Shown here: positions 35,437 through 44,892 of the stretch, piece by piece
How the letters are laid out: the number at the start of each line of letters is the position of its first letter
How positions within the stretch are numbered: the first letter of the stretch is position 1
Assembly: GCF_900166665.1 (NCBI RefSeq)
Contig: NZ_LT800494.1
Coordinates: forward strand, 2,687,942 to 2,751,941
Reading direction: 5' to 3'
Length of the DNA: 64,000 bases
Origin: Cytobacillus gottheilii
GTDB taxonomy: Bacteria > Bacillota > Bacilli > Bacillales > Cytobacillaceae
The notes under the pieces: generated by a model
The model's input: only the letters and a program-made list of their open reading frames with translations
What the model was told of the DNA's origin: nothing
The model's database searches: none
Program-made: the position numbers and the translations under genes

Positions 35437-35844
35437 TTAATGGAAAAAGCGGGACATATCGCCTTGGCGGGTAGAGGTACGGTTGAAACGGCCAGCTTGC
35501 ATGAGTTCTTTTCTCAGCAGCTTTCTCAATTCAGTATCCGTTAACTCCTGCCTCACTTTTTCTTCTTGCTTATTTAGTTCTGCAGAAACGGTTTGATCTT
35601 CTTTCACTAAAAACAGCTGCTTAATGCCAGCCATATTAATGCCTTGATCAATTAAATCTTTAATTTCTAATAGTTTGTCAATGTCGTTTAAAGAATACAG
35701 CCTTCTGTTTGTGTCAGTTCTTGCCGGAGAAATCAACTGATGTTCCTCATAATAGCGGATCTGACGCGCTGTAAGCTCAGTCAGCTGCATGACGATTCCA
35801 ATTGGAAAAAGCGGCATGGAGCGACGGATTTCACTTCCAGTCAA
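35437..35844 (-). CDS. glnR: Nitrogen regulator GlnR (MerR family)
   Basis: A 135-residue repressor: an N-terminal winged helix (about 8-75, [29 protein letters not shown]), a helical dimerisation part and a C-terminal tail ([20 protein letters not shown]) that senses feedback-inhibited glutamine synthetase. It represses glnRA and other nitrogen genes when glutamine is plentiful. The TTG start has AGGAGGAG 5 bp upstream. Two operator-like sites lie upstream at 35890-35929. Confidence 0.97.
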   Translation of the reverse strand: MTGSEIRRSMPLFPIGIVMQLTELTARQIRYYEEHQLISPARTDTNRRLYSLNDIDKLLEIKDLIDQGINMAGIKQLFLVKEDQTVSAELNKQEEKVRQELTDTELRKLLRKELMQAGRFNRTSTRQGDMSRFFH

Positions 35845-35889
35845 TCGTCTCTCCTCCTTTATTTGATTTCATGTGTTTATTATATGTAA

Positions 35890-35906
35890 TGTTAGATTTC
35901 CTGTCA
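35890..35906. promoter_or_regulatory. GlnR/TnrA box, proximal
   Basis: TGTTA-N7-TGTCA fits TGTNA-N7-TNACA with one mismatch. It is 46 bp upstream of the glnR start. Confidence 0.65.
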
Positions 35907-35912
35907 ACCCAA

Positions 35913-35929
35913 TGTTATGTTTTATGACA
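35913..35929. promoter_or_regulatory. GlnR/TnrA box, distal
   Basis: TGTTA-N7-TGACA is a full match to TGTNA-N7-TNACA. Two boxes before glnRA is the B. subtilis arrangement, indicating autoregulation. Confidence 0.88.
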
Positions 35930-36052
35930 TAAAAATTATTACACATGATTTTAACACATTCTCTTTATCTATTATGATTTCCTGCAAGGCTCGTTATGCT
36001 TTGATTTTTATTCTTTTGGGTGGTGTGTGGAGGGATCTGTTTTTTTATCGAC

Positions 36053-36298
36053 AGGCTCTGTTTTTTGATGGCGGGCACTTTTGGGGGCGACTCAGTTCCC
36101 TTTAGGCTCTGTTTTTTATGCTGACGGCACTCCCGCGCGGGCTTAGTTCCCTTCAGCCTCCATTTTTCATGCTGGCGGGCACTTTCGCGCGGCCTTAGTT
36201 CCCTCCAAACTCCATTTCCCCCGCTGACGGGCACTTTCGCGAGACCTTCCTTCTCGCCAAACTCCATTTTCCCTGCAGAAAGGCACTTTCATCCATCC
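36053..36298. repeat. Tandem array, 51-52 bp period, GC-rich
   Basis: Five units start at 36053, 36104, 36155, 36207 and 36259. Each has a start like AGGCTCTGTTTTTT or AAACTCCATTTT, a centre GGCGGGCACTTTCGCG and an end TTAGTTCCC. The two changes from 51 to 52 bp break any reading frame, so the long minus-strand frame here is not coding. It lies between the glnR promoter and the ynbB terminator. The sequence is unrelated to the other arrays in the window. Confidence 0.8.
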
Positions 36299-36342
36299 TT
36301 TCTAATCTCACCGTTTAAAAATCCCCACATTATGTATGAAAA

Positions 36343-36368
36343 AAAGACAGCTAAACTCAGCTGCCTTT
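36343..36368 (-). terminator. Terminator of ynbB
   Basis: AAAGGCAGCT pairs with AGCTGTCTTT on the minus strand (one G-T), followed by further T, 14 bp after the ynbB stop. Confidence 0.88.
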
Positions 36369-36381
36369 CAAACATTCCCTA

Positions 36382-37650
36382 TTAGAGTGAAATTAAACCC
36401 TTTTCCAGTAATCGATTCAATGCGATGCAGACGGCCATTTTTACATGGGAATAGGTCAGTCCGCCCTGGACATAAGCAGCATATGGCGGTCTGATTGGAC
36501 CGTCCGCTGTTAATTCAATGCTGGCTCCTTGAATAAAGGTGCCCGCTGCCATGATAACATCATTTTCATACCCGGGCATGTAGCTTGCGTATGGGGTTAC
36601 ATGCGAATTGATTGGTGATGCAAATTGAATGGCCTGGCAAAAGGCAATCATTTTGTCAGGATCATCGAATTGGACGGCCTGAATTAAGTCTGTTCTTGGT
36701 TCATCCCATTTTGGTGTGGCATTCATGCCGAACTTTTCCAAAACAGCCGAGGTGAAAACCGCACCCTTTAGCGCCTGCCCGACAACATGCGGAGCAAGAA
36801 AGAAGCCTTGATACATTTCTTGAAGGCTGTATAAGGAAGCTCCTGCTTCCGCACCAATTCCTGGAGAAGTCATTCTGTAGGAACAAGCCTCGACCCAGTT
36901 TTTCTTGCCGACAATATAGCCGCCGGTTTTTGCCAAACCGCCGCCCGGATTTTTAATCAATGATCCTGCCATTAAATCGGCTCCAACATGGCATGGCTCC
37001 TGCTCTTCTACAAATTCTCCATAGCAGTTATCAACAAAAACGACAACATCCGGTTTGATCTCTTTTACAAAAGTGATCATTTCTTTGATTTGCTGAATTG
37101 TATAGGATGGTCTGGTTGCGTAGCCTTTCGAGCGCTGAATGCCGATCATTTTCGTATTAGGCTTAATCGCTGTTTCTACAGCCTGATAGTCAATGTTTCC
37201 TTCATTCGTAAGTGGAACACTATTATATGAAATGCCAAAGTCCTTTAATGAGCCGACCCCATCGCCTCGGATTCCGACGATTTCCTCTAATGTGTCATAT
37301 GGTTTTCCTGTTATATATAAAAGTTCATCGCCAGGGCGCAGTACGCCAAATAACGCGATTGAAATGGCGTGTGTTCCTGAAATGATCTGCGGACGGACAA
37401 GTCCTGCTTCCCCGCCAAACGTTTGCGCATAAATGGCTTCAAGTGTATCTCTGCCATGATCGTCATATCCATACCCCGTTGAAGGGATAAAGTGCGAATC
37501 ACTGACTTGATGATCCTGGAAGCTTTTTAAGACGCGATATTGGTTTTCGTCGATCCGCTCGTCAATTTTCTTTAGTATAGGTGCAATTTGTTCTTCAGCT
37601 TCCTTTACAATCGGCTGAATTTTTTCTTGAAATGATAAATGTTGAAACAT
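36382..37650 (-). CDS. ynbB: PLP-dependent YnbB (methionine gamma-lyase-like family)
   Basis: A 422-residue fold-type I PLP enzyme of the group often named aluminium resistance or Met_gamma_lyase (PF06838). The PLP-lysine region is AGSLIKNPGGGLAKTGGY; other blocks are VRPQIISGTHAISIALFG and VVVFVDNCYGEFVEEQEP. The true substrate is unknown and the old name should not be taken literally. GAGGAG precedes the ATG. It lies 12 bp downstream of hflX in the same operon, as in B. subtilis. Confidence 0.93.
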   Translation of the reverse strand: MFQHLSFQEKIQPIVKEAEEQIAPILKKIDERIDENQYRVLKSFQDHQVSDSHFIPSTGYGYDDHGRDTLEAIYAQTFGGEAGLVRPQIISGTHAISIALFGVLRPGDELLYITGKPYDTLEEIVGIRGDGVGSLKDFGISYNSVPLTNEGNIDYQAVETAIKPNTKMIGIQRSKGYATRPSYTIQQIKEMITFVKEIKPDVVVFVDNCYGEFVEEQEPCHVGADLMAGSLIKNPGGGLAKTGGYIVGKKNWVEACSYRMTSPGIGAEAGASLYSLQEMYQGFFLAPHVVGQALKGAVFTSAVLEKFGMNATPKWDEPRTDLIQAVQFDDPDKMIAFCQAIQFASPINSHVTPYASYMPGYENDVIMAAGTFIQGASIELTADGPIRPPYAAYVQGGLTYSHVKMAVCIALNRLLEKGLISL

Positions 37651-37661
37651 GGTGTTCTCCT

Positions 37662-38918
37662 CTAGATTTTATATTGTTTTAAGCTGCCCGCTATTTGATG
37701 GTCAGCCATGTAAAACCCTTTACACATATATTCTTGTGTTTCTTCATTAAAAACAAGCTCGCGCAAGACGGTATCGTTTTTCAGCTGTGAAAGAAGCTTT
37801 CCTTCACTTGATGGAACAGATACATGGTATTCTTCCATCATCTGCAGCATATGCTGTTCGATTTTTTGCTTTAAAAGCAGTCGGTCTTCCCCGTCTAAAG
37901 CGCTGATTTGAATCATATCTCTGCCTGAAGTCGGCACAAAATCCGGATGGATCGCATCTCTTTTGTTGTAAACCGTGATTTGCGGAATTTTTTCATCCTC
38001 AAGTTCTTCAATCAGCTTTTGTACTGTTTGTTCATGCTGAAAGTAATCGGGATTTGACATATCAACAACATGAAGCAGCAGATCAGCTTCCTTTACTTCT
38101 TCAAGCGTTGATCGGAAAGCAGCGATTAAAGCAGTCGGCAAGTCCTGAATGAAGCCAACCGTATCAGTCAGCAGTGCAACAAAACCGCTTGGCAGCACAA
38201 TTTTTCTTGTCATTGGATCTAATGTAGCGAAAAGCTGATTTTCTTCAAAAGAGTCGGCTTCGGATAGCCGGTTAAATAATGTTGATTTACCGGCATTTGT
38301 ATAGCCAGCCAGCGCAATTTGAAAGACTTTGTTTTTCTTTCTGCGCTCTCTGTATCGCTCACGATGTTTTACGATCGAATCTAATTGCTCTTTAATATCA
38401 TCGAGCCTGCGGCGAATATGACGGCGATCTGATTCCAGTTTTGTCTCACCAGGTCCTCTAGTTCCAATTCCGCCCCCAAGTCTTGAAAGCTGTGTCCCTT
38501 GTCCAGCAAGGCGTGGAAGTATATATTGCAGCTGAGCTAGCTCGACCTGCAGCTTTCCTTCACGCGAGCGGGCGCGCGTTGCAAAAATGTCTAAAATAAG
38601 CTGTGAGCGATCAATAATTCGTGCTGACACATTGGCAGATAAATTCCGGACCTGGCTTGGGGAAAGCTCATCATTAAAAATAATCAGATCGGCTTCCAGT
38701 TCTTCTTGCAGAGCGGAAAGTTCTTCAACTTTGCCTTTGCCGATATAAGTAGAAGGGTGAACCCGTTCTCTTTTCTGCGTTAATTCAGCAAGCACAGTAC
38801 CTTTGGCTGTTGATGTCAAAGAAGCTAGTTCTTCCATTGAATATGTAAAATGCAGATCGTCCTCTTCTGTCTGGCAGCCAACGAGGATTACTTTTTCAAG
38901 CTCATGCTTTTGTTCCAT
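37662..38918 (-). CDS. hflX: Ribosome-associated GTPase HflX
   Basis: A 418-residue GTPase that binds and splits stalled or idle 70S ribosomes under stress. The N-terminal HflX domain (about 20-190) contains [10 protein letters not shown] and a Gly-rich [17 protein letters not shown]. The G domain (about 200-360) has the P-loop [13 protein letters not shown]3 DTVGFI and G4 NKRD. The length is typical. AAGGAG precedes the ATG. It is the first gene of the hflX-ynbB operon. Confidence 0.97.
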   Translation of the reverse strand: MEQKHELEKVILVGCQTEEDDLHFTYSMEELASLTSTAKGTVLAELTQKRERVHPSTYIGKGKVEELSALQEELEADLIIFNDELSPSQVRNLSANVSARIIDRSQLILDIFATRARSREGKLQVELAQLQYILPRLAGQGTQLSRLGGGIGTRGPGETKLESDRRHIRRRLDDIKEQLDSIVKHRERYRERRKKNKVFQIALAGYTNAGKSTLFNRLSEADSFEENQLFATLDPMTRKIVLPSGFVALLTDTVGFIQDLPTALIAAFRSTLEEVKEADLLLHVVDMSNPDYFQHEQTVQKLIEELEDEKIPQITVYNKRDAIHPDFVPTSGRDMIQISALDGEDRLLLKQKIEQHMLQMMEEYHVSVPSSEGKLLSQLKNDTVLRELVFNEETQEYMCKGFYMADHQIAGSLKQYKI

Positions 38919-39163
38919 CTGTCTCCTTCTTTCCTTTCGTTTCTGTGATTATCATATCAGATTCTTGTTCTATTCACTAATCTGGAATGTAATTTATCTT
39001 TACATTCCCCTTAGCAAAGGCAAACATGCAATCATTTTGGAAAGTGATTTTTTTTAAGATGAAAAATTTATTTTTTCTGTAAAAATCAGTTGTAAAACAT
39101 AATATACGTGGTAAAATTTATATGTTTGCACACATAGATATTACAGCATAGAGGAGAACAAAT

Positions 39164-39766
39164 ATGGCTTGGGATGTTTTAAGCATGATTGGTACAATTG
39201 CATTTGCAGTAAGCGGTGCCATTGTAGCGATGGAGGAAGAATATGATATTTTAGGCATTTATATATTAGGGATTGTGACGGCATTTGGCGGCGGGGCGAT
39301 TCGGAATTTGCTGATTGGGGTACCCGTCTCGGCCTTATGGGAGCAAGGAATGTTTTTTCAAATTGCCCTGCTTTCCATCACAGCTGTGATGCTTTTCCCG
39401 AATCGGTTATTAAAGCATTGGCAGCGATGGGGCAATTTTACTGACGCGATTGGCTTATCGGCATTTGCCATTCAAGGAGCGCTTTATGCGACAGAGATGA
39501 ATCATCCGCTCAGCGCTGTATTGGTTGCGGCTGTTTTAACAGGAAGCGGCGGCGGCATGATCCGCGACGTGCTGGCCAGAAGAAAACCTCTTGTCCTTCG
39601 ATCAGAGATTTATGCCGTGTGGGCAATCTTGTGCGGATTGGCAATTGGCATGAAAATAGCAGTCAATTCTTTTGAACTGTATGCATTATTTGCAATTATT
39701 ACCGCACTGCGCGTACTTTCATATACGTATAAATGGAAACTCCCGACAAAACGCTTGGGAACTTAG
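39164..39766 (+). CDS. TRIC-type cation channel family protein (YvgT/UPF0126)
   Basis: A 200-residue membrane protein with two tandem three-helix repeats plus one helix. Each repeat carries a glycine-rich motif (TAFGGGAIRNLLIGV at about 43-57 and LTGSGGGMIRDVLARR at about 125-140). Prokaryotic TRIC proteins form trimeric monovalent cation channels. GAGGAG lies 9 bp before the ATG. It is on the plus strand between spoVK and hflX, so it is an insertion relative to the minus-strand operon order. A GC-rich dispersed repeat begins right at its stop codon. Confidence 0.9.
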   Translation: MAWDVLSMIGTIAFAVSGAIVAMEEEYDILGIYILGIVTAFGGGAIRNLLIGVPVSALWEQGMFFQIALLSITAVMLFPNRLLKHWQRWGNFTDAIGLSAFAIQGALYATEMNHPLSAVLVAAVLTGSGGGMIRDVLARRKPLVLRSEIYAVWAILCGLAIGMKIAVNSFELYALFAIITALRVLSYTYKWKLPTKRLGT

Positions 39767-39813
39767 AAAAGCGGAAGCGCCTTGCTCAGCCCCGAAAAAT
39801 TACAGGGCCGGTT
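39766..39813 (+). repeat. GC-rich stop-codon-linked repeat (partial copy)
   Basis: GAAAAGCGGAAGCGCCTTGC followed by TCAGCCCCGA starts at the last base of the TRIC gene stop codon. It matches the outer end of the fuller copies at 53076-53275 and breaks off after about 30-45 bp. Confidence 0.75.
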
Positions 39814-39864
39814 CAAGATACTTCCCATAGCTATAAAATAAATTATTTCTTACCTTATAAAAAA

Positions 39865-39905
39865 AGAGACATGAGTGAATTTTCTTCTACTCATGTCTCT
39901 TTTTC
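39865..39905 (+). terminator. Terminator of the TRIC gene
   Basis: A 12-pair perfect stem AGAGACATGAGT with ACTCATGTCTCT and a 12-base loop, followed by TTTTCTTTTC. Confidence 0.92.
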
Positions 39906-39930
39906 TTTTCTTATGCAACCTGTTGTGTAG

Positions 39931-40878
39931 TCATGTTTCCTCAAGGAGAAGGTCATTACTCCTAATCGTCATCAGTTCATGGCGGTCATATATATTTTGC
40001 ATTAATAAACGCATAGCTTGGGTGCGGATGGATTTTTCAATCACATTGCGGACATAGCGTCCATTCGAAAAACTATTAGAACTATATCCGTTTTTCACAT
40101 CATACAAATGCTCTCTTAATTTCTTTTCTGCTTCATGACTTAATGTGTATTCTTTCTCCTTCAACATCAGTTCAGCAATTTCCATTAGCTGATCAATATT
40201 GTAATCGGGAAAGTCTACAACAAGCGGGAAACGGGAATGCAGACCAGGGTTTAGGGTTAGGAAGAAATCCATTTCTCTTGAATAGCCTGCTAAAATTAAG
40301 ATAAATTCATGCTGTTTGTCTTCCATATGTTTGACAAGCGTATCAATGGCTTCTTTTCCAAAATCCTTTTCTCCGCCGCGTCCAAGTGAATAGGCTTCAT
40401 CAATAAATAGGATCCCGCCGAGCGCTTTTTTAACAAGGTCTCTTGTTTTCTGAGCAGTATGGCCAATATATTCTCCCACAAGATCCGCTCTTTCCGCCTC
40501 AATCAAATGCCCTTTTGATAGCACATTCATCTTATGAAACAATTTGCCTATCAGTCTTGCGACAGTGGTTTTCCCAGTGCCTGGATTTCCTTTGAACATC
40601 ATGTGAAGCGCTTGTTTTCCAGCTCGCAGGCCAGCTTCTTCTCTTTTCTTATTAATGTATATCCAAGCATAGATTTCTTTTATTAATCTTTTCATCTCTT
40701 CCATGCCAACCAGCGCGCCAAGCTCTGCTTCAATTTCCTTTAAGGCGGCATGCTCTGCTGGGAGCTGCTTTGGTGCTGCTGGAGCATCCGGCAGTTCCTT
40801 TGTATATGTTTTCTTTTTTTGCGAATTTAGAACAATGCTGATTTGCCCATTATTTTTTAAGCGAATCGGCTGATCCAA
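39931..40878 (-). CDS. spoVK: Stage V sporulation protein K, AAA+ ATPase
   Basis: A 315-residue AAA+ protein of the CbbX/SpoVK type needed for spore maturation (stage V) in the mother cell. The N-terminal tail is followed by LGALVGMEEMKRLIKEI, Walker A MFKGNPGTGKTTVARLIG, Walker B GGILFIDEAYSL, sensor-1 LILAGYS, and an Arg-finger-like NPGLHSRFP. The TTG start at 40878 has GAGAGGTG upstream. Its substrate is not known. It is probably sigma-E dependent, as in B. subtilis, but I could not place the promoter with confidence. Confidence 0.95.
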   Translation of the reverse strand: MDQPIRLKNNGQISIVLNSQKKKTYTKELPDAPAAPKQLPAEHAALKEIEAELGALVGMEEMKRLIKEIYAWIYINKKREEAGLRAGKQALHMMFKGNPGTGKTTVARLIGKLFHKMNVLSKGHLIEAERADLVGEYIGHTAQKTRDLVKKALGGILFIDEAYSLGRGGEKDFGKEAIDTLVKHMEDKQHEFILILAGYSREMDFFLTLNPGLHSRFPLVVDFPDYNIDQLMEIAELMLKEKEYTLSHEAEKKLREHLYDVKNGYSSNSFSNGRYVRNVIEKSIRTQAMRLLMQNIYDRHELMTIRSNDLLLEET

Positions 40879-41197
40879 ATGCCTTCACCTCTCATTCTTA
40901 GGCACAGTTGTAAATGATGTGTGTAGGGTCAATTGCCTGAATTAGAGGAAGCCCAAGCTTTATCTGTAACTGGTACAGTTCCCTCCGTACGAATCGATTT
41001 TGGTGTGATGTTTGATCTTGTTAAAATAAAACTTTATTAATATATATTCGGATAAACGGAAAATCATTAGTACAAATTGAAACTCGGCCTAATATATTTG
41101 TTCGATGGAATTGTGAATGAAGAGGTTAGGTGGGAAGAGTGACAGGATCGGTACTGGAAAAAACGGTTGTTGTAATTTATAAAAAAAATAAAAAACT

Positions 41198-41514
41198 GAG
41201 GCTGGGCCAAAACGAAATTAGTATTTATAAAACACGAATGTTCACTTTAAAGGTTTACGTGTTTACACAAGCCCGTTCCACCTGCGCTCCAGACCCTCGC
41301 TTTCCATGGGGAGGAAGCTGAGCCTCCTCGGAGCAAAGCTCCTGCGGGGTCTCAGCTTTTCCTCTATTGCCCATAGGAGTCGAGGGTCCTCCGCTCCATT
41401 TCACTCATATTTAGAAATATTAAATGTTAAACAAATAAAAAACCGAATGATTGGAAAGATTTACTCTCTAATCATTCGGTATGTGGTTGTGTTAAATACT
41501 TATGTCCCAGCCTC
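41198..41514 (-). repeat. Dispersed 3'-UTR element, copy 4 (full length)
   Basis: 317 bp with both inverted repeats (left GAGGCTGGGCCA with one change, right GAGGCTGGGACA) and the complete GC core with its central hairpin. It starts 13 bp after the hfq stop, with the terminator hairpin (41441-41480) toward hfq. The 320 bp upstream of it (40880-41197), up to spoVK, shows no supported gene. Confidence 0.85.
41441..41480 (-). terminator. Terminator hairpin inside repeat copy 4
   Basis: ACCGAATGATTAGA and its partner (TTGGAAAG side with G-T pairs) are followed by TTTTTTATTTG on the minus strand. It is the only terminator seen for miaA-hfq. Confidence 0.82.
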
Positions 41515-41527
41515 AGTCTTCAAAATT

Positions 41528-41761
41528 TTATTTCTGGCCTTCCATATCAAGCTGAACATTTCGCTGTGGAGCGAAAGTGGAAATAGCATGCTTATATACG
41601 AGCTGCTGCTTACCTTCTGATTCAAATAATACAGTAAAATTATCGAAGCCCTTTACTTGCCCCCGGATTTGAAAACCATTTAAAAGAAAAACGGTTACAT
41701 TTGCATTGTCTTTGCGGAGCTGGTTTAAAAATTGATCTTGAATATTAATGGATGTTTTCAT
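41528..41761 (-). CDS. hfq: RNA-binding protein Hfq
   Basis: A 77-residue Sm-fold RNA chaperone forming hexamers. Sm1 is [20 protein letters not shown] and Sm2 is [13 protein letters not shown] (the usual YKHAIS). AGGAGG lies 8 bp before the ATG at 41761. It lies 22 bp downstream of miaA, the classic miaA-hfq pair. In Bacillus, Hfq has a smaller role in sRNA regulation than in enterics. Confidence 0.98.
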   Translation of the reverse strand: MKTSINIQDQFLNQLRKDNANVTVFLLNGFQIRGQVKGFDNFTVLFESEGKQQLVYKHAISTFAPQRNVQLDMEGQK

Positions 41762-41783
41762 CGTGTATCCTCCTCTTTTATCT

Positions 41784-42752
41784 CTAGTAATATGTATTCG
41801 ATTTAACTCTGAGCTTTCCTTCAATATGGAAACAAATTTCAGCGAATTTTTTTTGACGCTGTTCTTCCTCCAGCGCTTTGGTCATATCAAACCATTCCAC
41901 ATCCATTTTGTTTCTAAACCAAGTCAGCTGCCTTTTGGCATATCTTCTTGAGTTTTGTTTCAAATTTTCTATGGCAGTTTCAAGTGTTGCTCTGCCTTCA
42001 ATATAATCATAAATTTCTTTATATCCTATTGCCTGTATAGATGGACAATTGCGGATTCCTTTTTCGTAGAGGCTTTCTACTTCCTTCAGCAACCCAGCTC
42101 TCATCATGAGATCTACTCGTTCATTAATGCGCTGGTACAGCAAATCGCGATCCATTGTAAGACCAATGATAGAGGTATTATATAATAATTCCGGCTGCTG
42201 CTTCTCCTGCCATTGTGAAACGGGAATTCCTGTGCAGTGGTATACCTCCAATGCTCTTATCACACGCCTGACATTGTTGGGGTGAATATTTTCTGCACTT
42301 GTAGGATCCATTTTTTCAAGCTCTGCAAATAAGACTTCCGATCCTTCAATCTCTGCTCTTTTTTCGAGTTTTTTTCGAAATTCCTCATCAGATGGTGCAT
42401 CTGAAAATTGATAATCATAAATGACCGACTGTATGTATAAACCTGTTCCGCCAACAATGATTGGAAGCTTTCCGCGGGAAGAAATGTCTTCGATCTGACG
42501 GCGGACAAGCTGCTGAAATTCTGCAGCTGAGAACGCTTCATCCGGCTCTTTAATATCGATTAGATAATGTGGAATTCCTTCCATTTCAGCAGGACTGATT
42601 TTGGCCGTCCCAATATCCATGGTTTTATAGATTTGCATTGAATCGCCGCTAATAATCTCACCATTATACTTTTTAGCAAGCTGTATGCTCAAGTTCGTTT
42701 TCCCTACTGCTGTTGGCCCAATGACTGCGAGGAGTTTTTGTTTTTCATTCAT
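41784..42752 (-). CDS. miaA: tRNA dimethylallyltransferase MiaA
   Basis: A 322-residue enzyme that adds dimethylallyl to A37 of tRNAs reading UNN codons, the substrate for MiaB encoded about 11 kb away. The P-loop is [14 protein letters not shown], and the conserved Asp general base lies in [18 protein letters not shown]. Other blocks are [11 protein letters not shown] and the C-terminal [14 protein letters not shown] at 42752 is preferred; GTG at 42761 is in frame. AAAGGCAG is a modest site. Confidence 0.97.
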   Translation of the reverse strand: MNEKQKLLAVIGPTAVGKTNLSIQLAKKYNGEIISGDSMQIYKTMDIGTAKISPAEMEGIPHYLIDIKEPDEAFSAAEFQQLVRRQIEDISSRGKLPIIVGGTGLYIQSVIYDYQFSDAPSDEEFRKKLEKRAEIEGSEVLFAELEKMDPTSAENIHPNNVRRVIRALEVYHCTGIPVSQWQEKQQPELLYNTSIIGLTMDRDLLYQRINERVDLMMRAGLLKEVESLYEKGIRNCPSIQAIGYKEIYDYIEGRATLETAIENLKQNSRRYAKRQLTWFRNKMDVEWFDMTKALEEEQRQKKFAEICFHIEGKLRVKSNTYY

Positions 42753-43058
42753 ATTGTTCACACTGCCTTTTCAAACGAATGACCGATTTTCTAGGTCTTA
42801 CCTTATCGTACCATATCAGTCGATGGTTTTTTAGAGGGGAATGTCCTGCTTTTGTTAATTGAGCCTTGAACATCTAACCATTATAAACAGTTTATCATTT
42901 GTTTATGCAGCGTTTCATTACATTTCAGGAATAATTTTCACAGGAGATTACAATTCATTAACGTTTCAATAACAAACACAGGTTTCGACATCTTTCCGTG
43001 TTATTTTAGGTGAAGGCTACATAGACCTTCAAAAGAAAACAGAATTGGGTGAACAAAT

Positions 43059-44066
43059 ATGCTATCTTCGAGTGAAATTGGAATTGATTTAGGAACTGCT
43101 AATATACTTGTATACAGTAAAAATAAAGGAATTGCTTTAAATGAGCCATCTGTTGTGGCAATTGACACATCAACTAATAAAGTCTTGGCTGTTGGGCATG
43201 AAGCGAAAGAAATGATCGGGAAAACGCCTGGCCGCATTATTGCCATTCGTCCTTTAAAAGAAGGCGTAATTGCCGATTATGATACGACAACTGAAATGAT
43301 CCGTCATGTCATGAACAAAGCATCTAAAAAGCTCGGCTTTGCGATCCGCAAGCCAAATGTTGTTGTCTGCACTCCGTCAGGTTCAACAAGTGTTGAACGA
43401 AGAGCGATTCATGATGCAGTCAAAAATGCTGGAGCTAAAAAGGTGCATTTGATTGAAGAGCCTGTTGCTGCAGCAATCGGAGCAGATTTGCCGGTGGACG
43501 AGCCTGTTGCCAATGTCATTGTCGATATTGGCGGAGGTTCTACAGAAGTTGCCATCATTTCATTTGGCGGTGTCGTGGCATGTCACTCCATTCGCATTGG
43601 AGGCGATCGCCTTGATGAGGATATCATTCAGCATGTCCGCAAGGAATTCAATGTACTGATCGGCGAAAGAACTGCAGAACAGATAAAGATTGAAATCGGA
43701 CATGCCTTAATTGATCATGAGGAATTGAAGATGGATATCCGCGGACGGGATCTTGTGACAGGGCTGCCTAAAACGATCACATTAACTTCCTATGAAATTC
43801 GGGATGCAATGAAAGAATCAATGCTTCATATTTTAGAAGCGATTCGAGCCACTTTAGAAAGCAGCCCGGCGGAACTGAGCGGCGATATAGTCGATCGGGG
43901 TGTGATACTAACGGGAGGTGGTGCTCTTCTAAATGGAATTCAAGAATGGATTTCCAAAGAGATCTTTGTTCCTGTCCATTTGGCGCCAAGTCCGCTTGAA
44001 TCCGTGGCAATAGGCACAGGCAGAGCATTAAAGTTTATTGATAAACTGCAGACTGCAGTAAAGTAA
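43059..44066 (+). CDS. mreBH: MreB-like actin homologue MreBH
   Basis: A 335-residue bacterial actin, the same length as B. subtilis MreBH and closer to it than to MreB or Mbl ([34 protein letters not shown]-like region). Nucleotide-binding motifs include phosphate-1 GIDLGTANI, phosphate-2 [13 protein letters not shown] and adenosine motif [14 protein letters not shown]. It organises lateral wall synthesis and, in B. subtilis, directs the LytE hydrolase. The ribosome site is weak (GGGTGAAC). The genomic place next to miaA differs from B. subtilis. Confidence 0.93.
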   Translation: MLSSSEIGIDLGTANILVYSKNKGIALNEPSVVAIDTSTNKVLAVGHEAKEMIGKTPGRIIAIRPLKEGVIADYDTTTEMIRHVMNKASKKLGFAIRKPNVVVCTPSGSTSVERRAIHDAVKNAGAKKVHLIEEPVAAAIGADLPVDEPVANVIVDIGGGSTEVAIISFGGVVACHSIRIGGDRLDEDIIQHVRKEFNVLIGERTAEQIKIEIGHALIDHEELKMDIRGRDLVTGLPKTITLTSYEIRDAMKESMLHILEAIRATLESSPAELSGDIVDRGVILTGGGALLNGIQEWISKEIFVPVHLAPSPLESVAIGTGRALKFIDKLQTAVK

Positions 44067-44087
44067 AGGATTCATTGGTCAGAAAAA

Positions 44088-44126
44088 ATGTCCGGAGATT
44101 ACTTAGCGGTAATCCGGGCATTTTTT
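44088..44126 (+). terminator. Terminator of mreBH
   Basis: ATGTCCGGAGATTAC pairs with GTAATCCGGGCAT (one G-T, one bulge), followed by TTTTTTGTTTTTTT. Confidence 0.93.
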
Positions 44127-44287
44127 GTTTTTTTGTGAGTTTACATATGATAATAATGCAGTTTTTTTATTAGAATAAAAGATTCCTTAATGAATTTATG
44201 CACTTTTTAATTAAAAATTTGGGTTCTATCTACATATTTGAGGCTTTCTATTAAGTTTTGGAGTTAATTTGAAGTATTTGTGGATTT

Positions 44288-44476
44288 TTCCAGCTAATTT
44301 TTTGGGGTTCATTATCAATTCACAGGGCTTTTTATTAGATATTGTGGTTTTCCTATTAAACTTTTTGGCTTTCCTATCAAATTCGGCGGATATCCTATCA
44401 AATTTTTTGGTTATCCTATCAAATTCTTCCGTTTTCCTATCAAATTCACAGGTTTTCCTATCAAACTACCGAAATT
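44288..44476 (+). repeat. 21 bp tandem array (about nine units)
   Basis: Nine in-phase 21 bp units start at 44288. The last five begin with a strict TCCTATCAAA, followed by a variable triplet or so and GGTTT or similar; the first four are more decayed. The 21 bp period keeps one reading frame open with heptads like FLSNS, but nothing else supports translation. It lies between the mreBH terminator and the gene at 44579. Confidence 0.85.
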
Positions 44477-44578
44477 AAGAAGTTAAAGTATGCAAGTGGT
44501 CCGAATCATATAAAATTATACCCTTATTATGTTAAAATTTACTAACTAGCGGTAACAGGAAGTTTAGGAGGAAATGTC

Positions 44579-44827
44579 GTGTTGAGGAATTTTGGTCTTG
44601 CCAGTTGCTTAGGTTTGATTTTGTTGTTTATTGGCTATTTTGCTTTAATCCTTTTTAGTGCAGAATGGTATATGGATTTGAATGGAATTAGAGGTCATGA
44701 AACAAATACGATTTATATGCCTATTTTTTTTGGGGGCGGCCAGCTTCTGTCTCTTATTCTCTCCTTTGTAACTGTTCAGCTCTTACGTGGAATTGCGATC
44801 TATATGAAAAGAAAAAAAGAAAGGTAA
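44579..44827 (+). CDS. Hypothetical two-helix membrane protein (82 aa)
   Basis: Two membrane helices (about residues 8-29 and 48-68) with a polar loop containing EWYMDLNGIRGHETNTIYMP and a basic end KRKKER. The start is GTG at 44579, with AGGAGG 7 bp upstream. It is followed at once by a hairpin terminator, so it is a single-gene unit. I do not recognise the family. Confidence 0.72.
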   Translation: MLRNFGLASCLGLILLFIGYFALILFSAEWYMDLNGIRGHETNTIYMPIFFGGGQLLSLILSFVTVQLLRGIAIYMKRKKER

Positions 44828-44852
44828 GATAGAAGACTTTCTAGATAAAAGA

Positions 44853-44878
44853 AAACGCTTGGGAATCTCCAAGCGTTT
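44853..44878. terminator. Bidirectional terminator between the 82-aa gene and mutL
   Basis: A ten-pair perfect stem AAACGCTTGG with CCAAGCGTTT and a 6-base loop, between convergent genes, with A-rich and T-rich flanks. Confidence 0.88.
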
Positions 44879-44892
44879 CTTTGCTCTATCGG

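Noticed and set aside
35965-36267. 100-codon minus-strand open frame through the 51-52 bp array
   Set aside because: It only reflects the repeat units; two period changes of one base break the repeat in frame, and no ribosome site is seen.
44269-44478. 69-residue hydrophobic heptad-repeat protein
   Set aside because: A TTG start with GGAG upstream exists, but the frame is the direct result of the 21 bp array. Kept only as a repeat feature and a finding.
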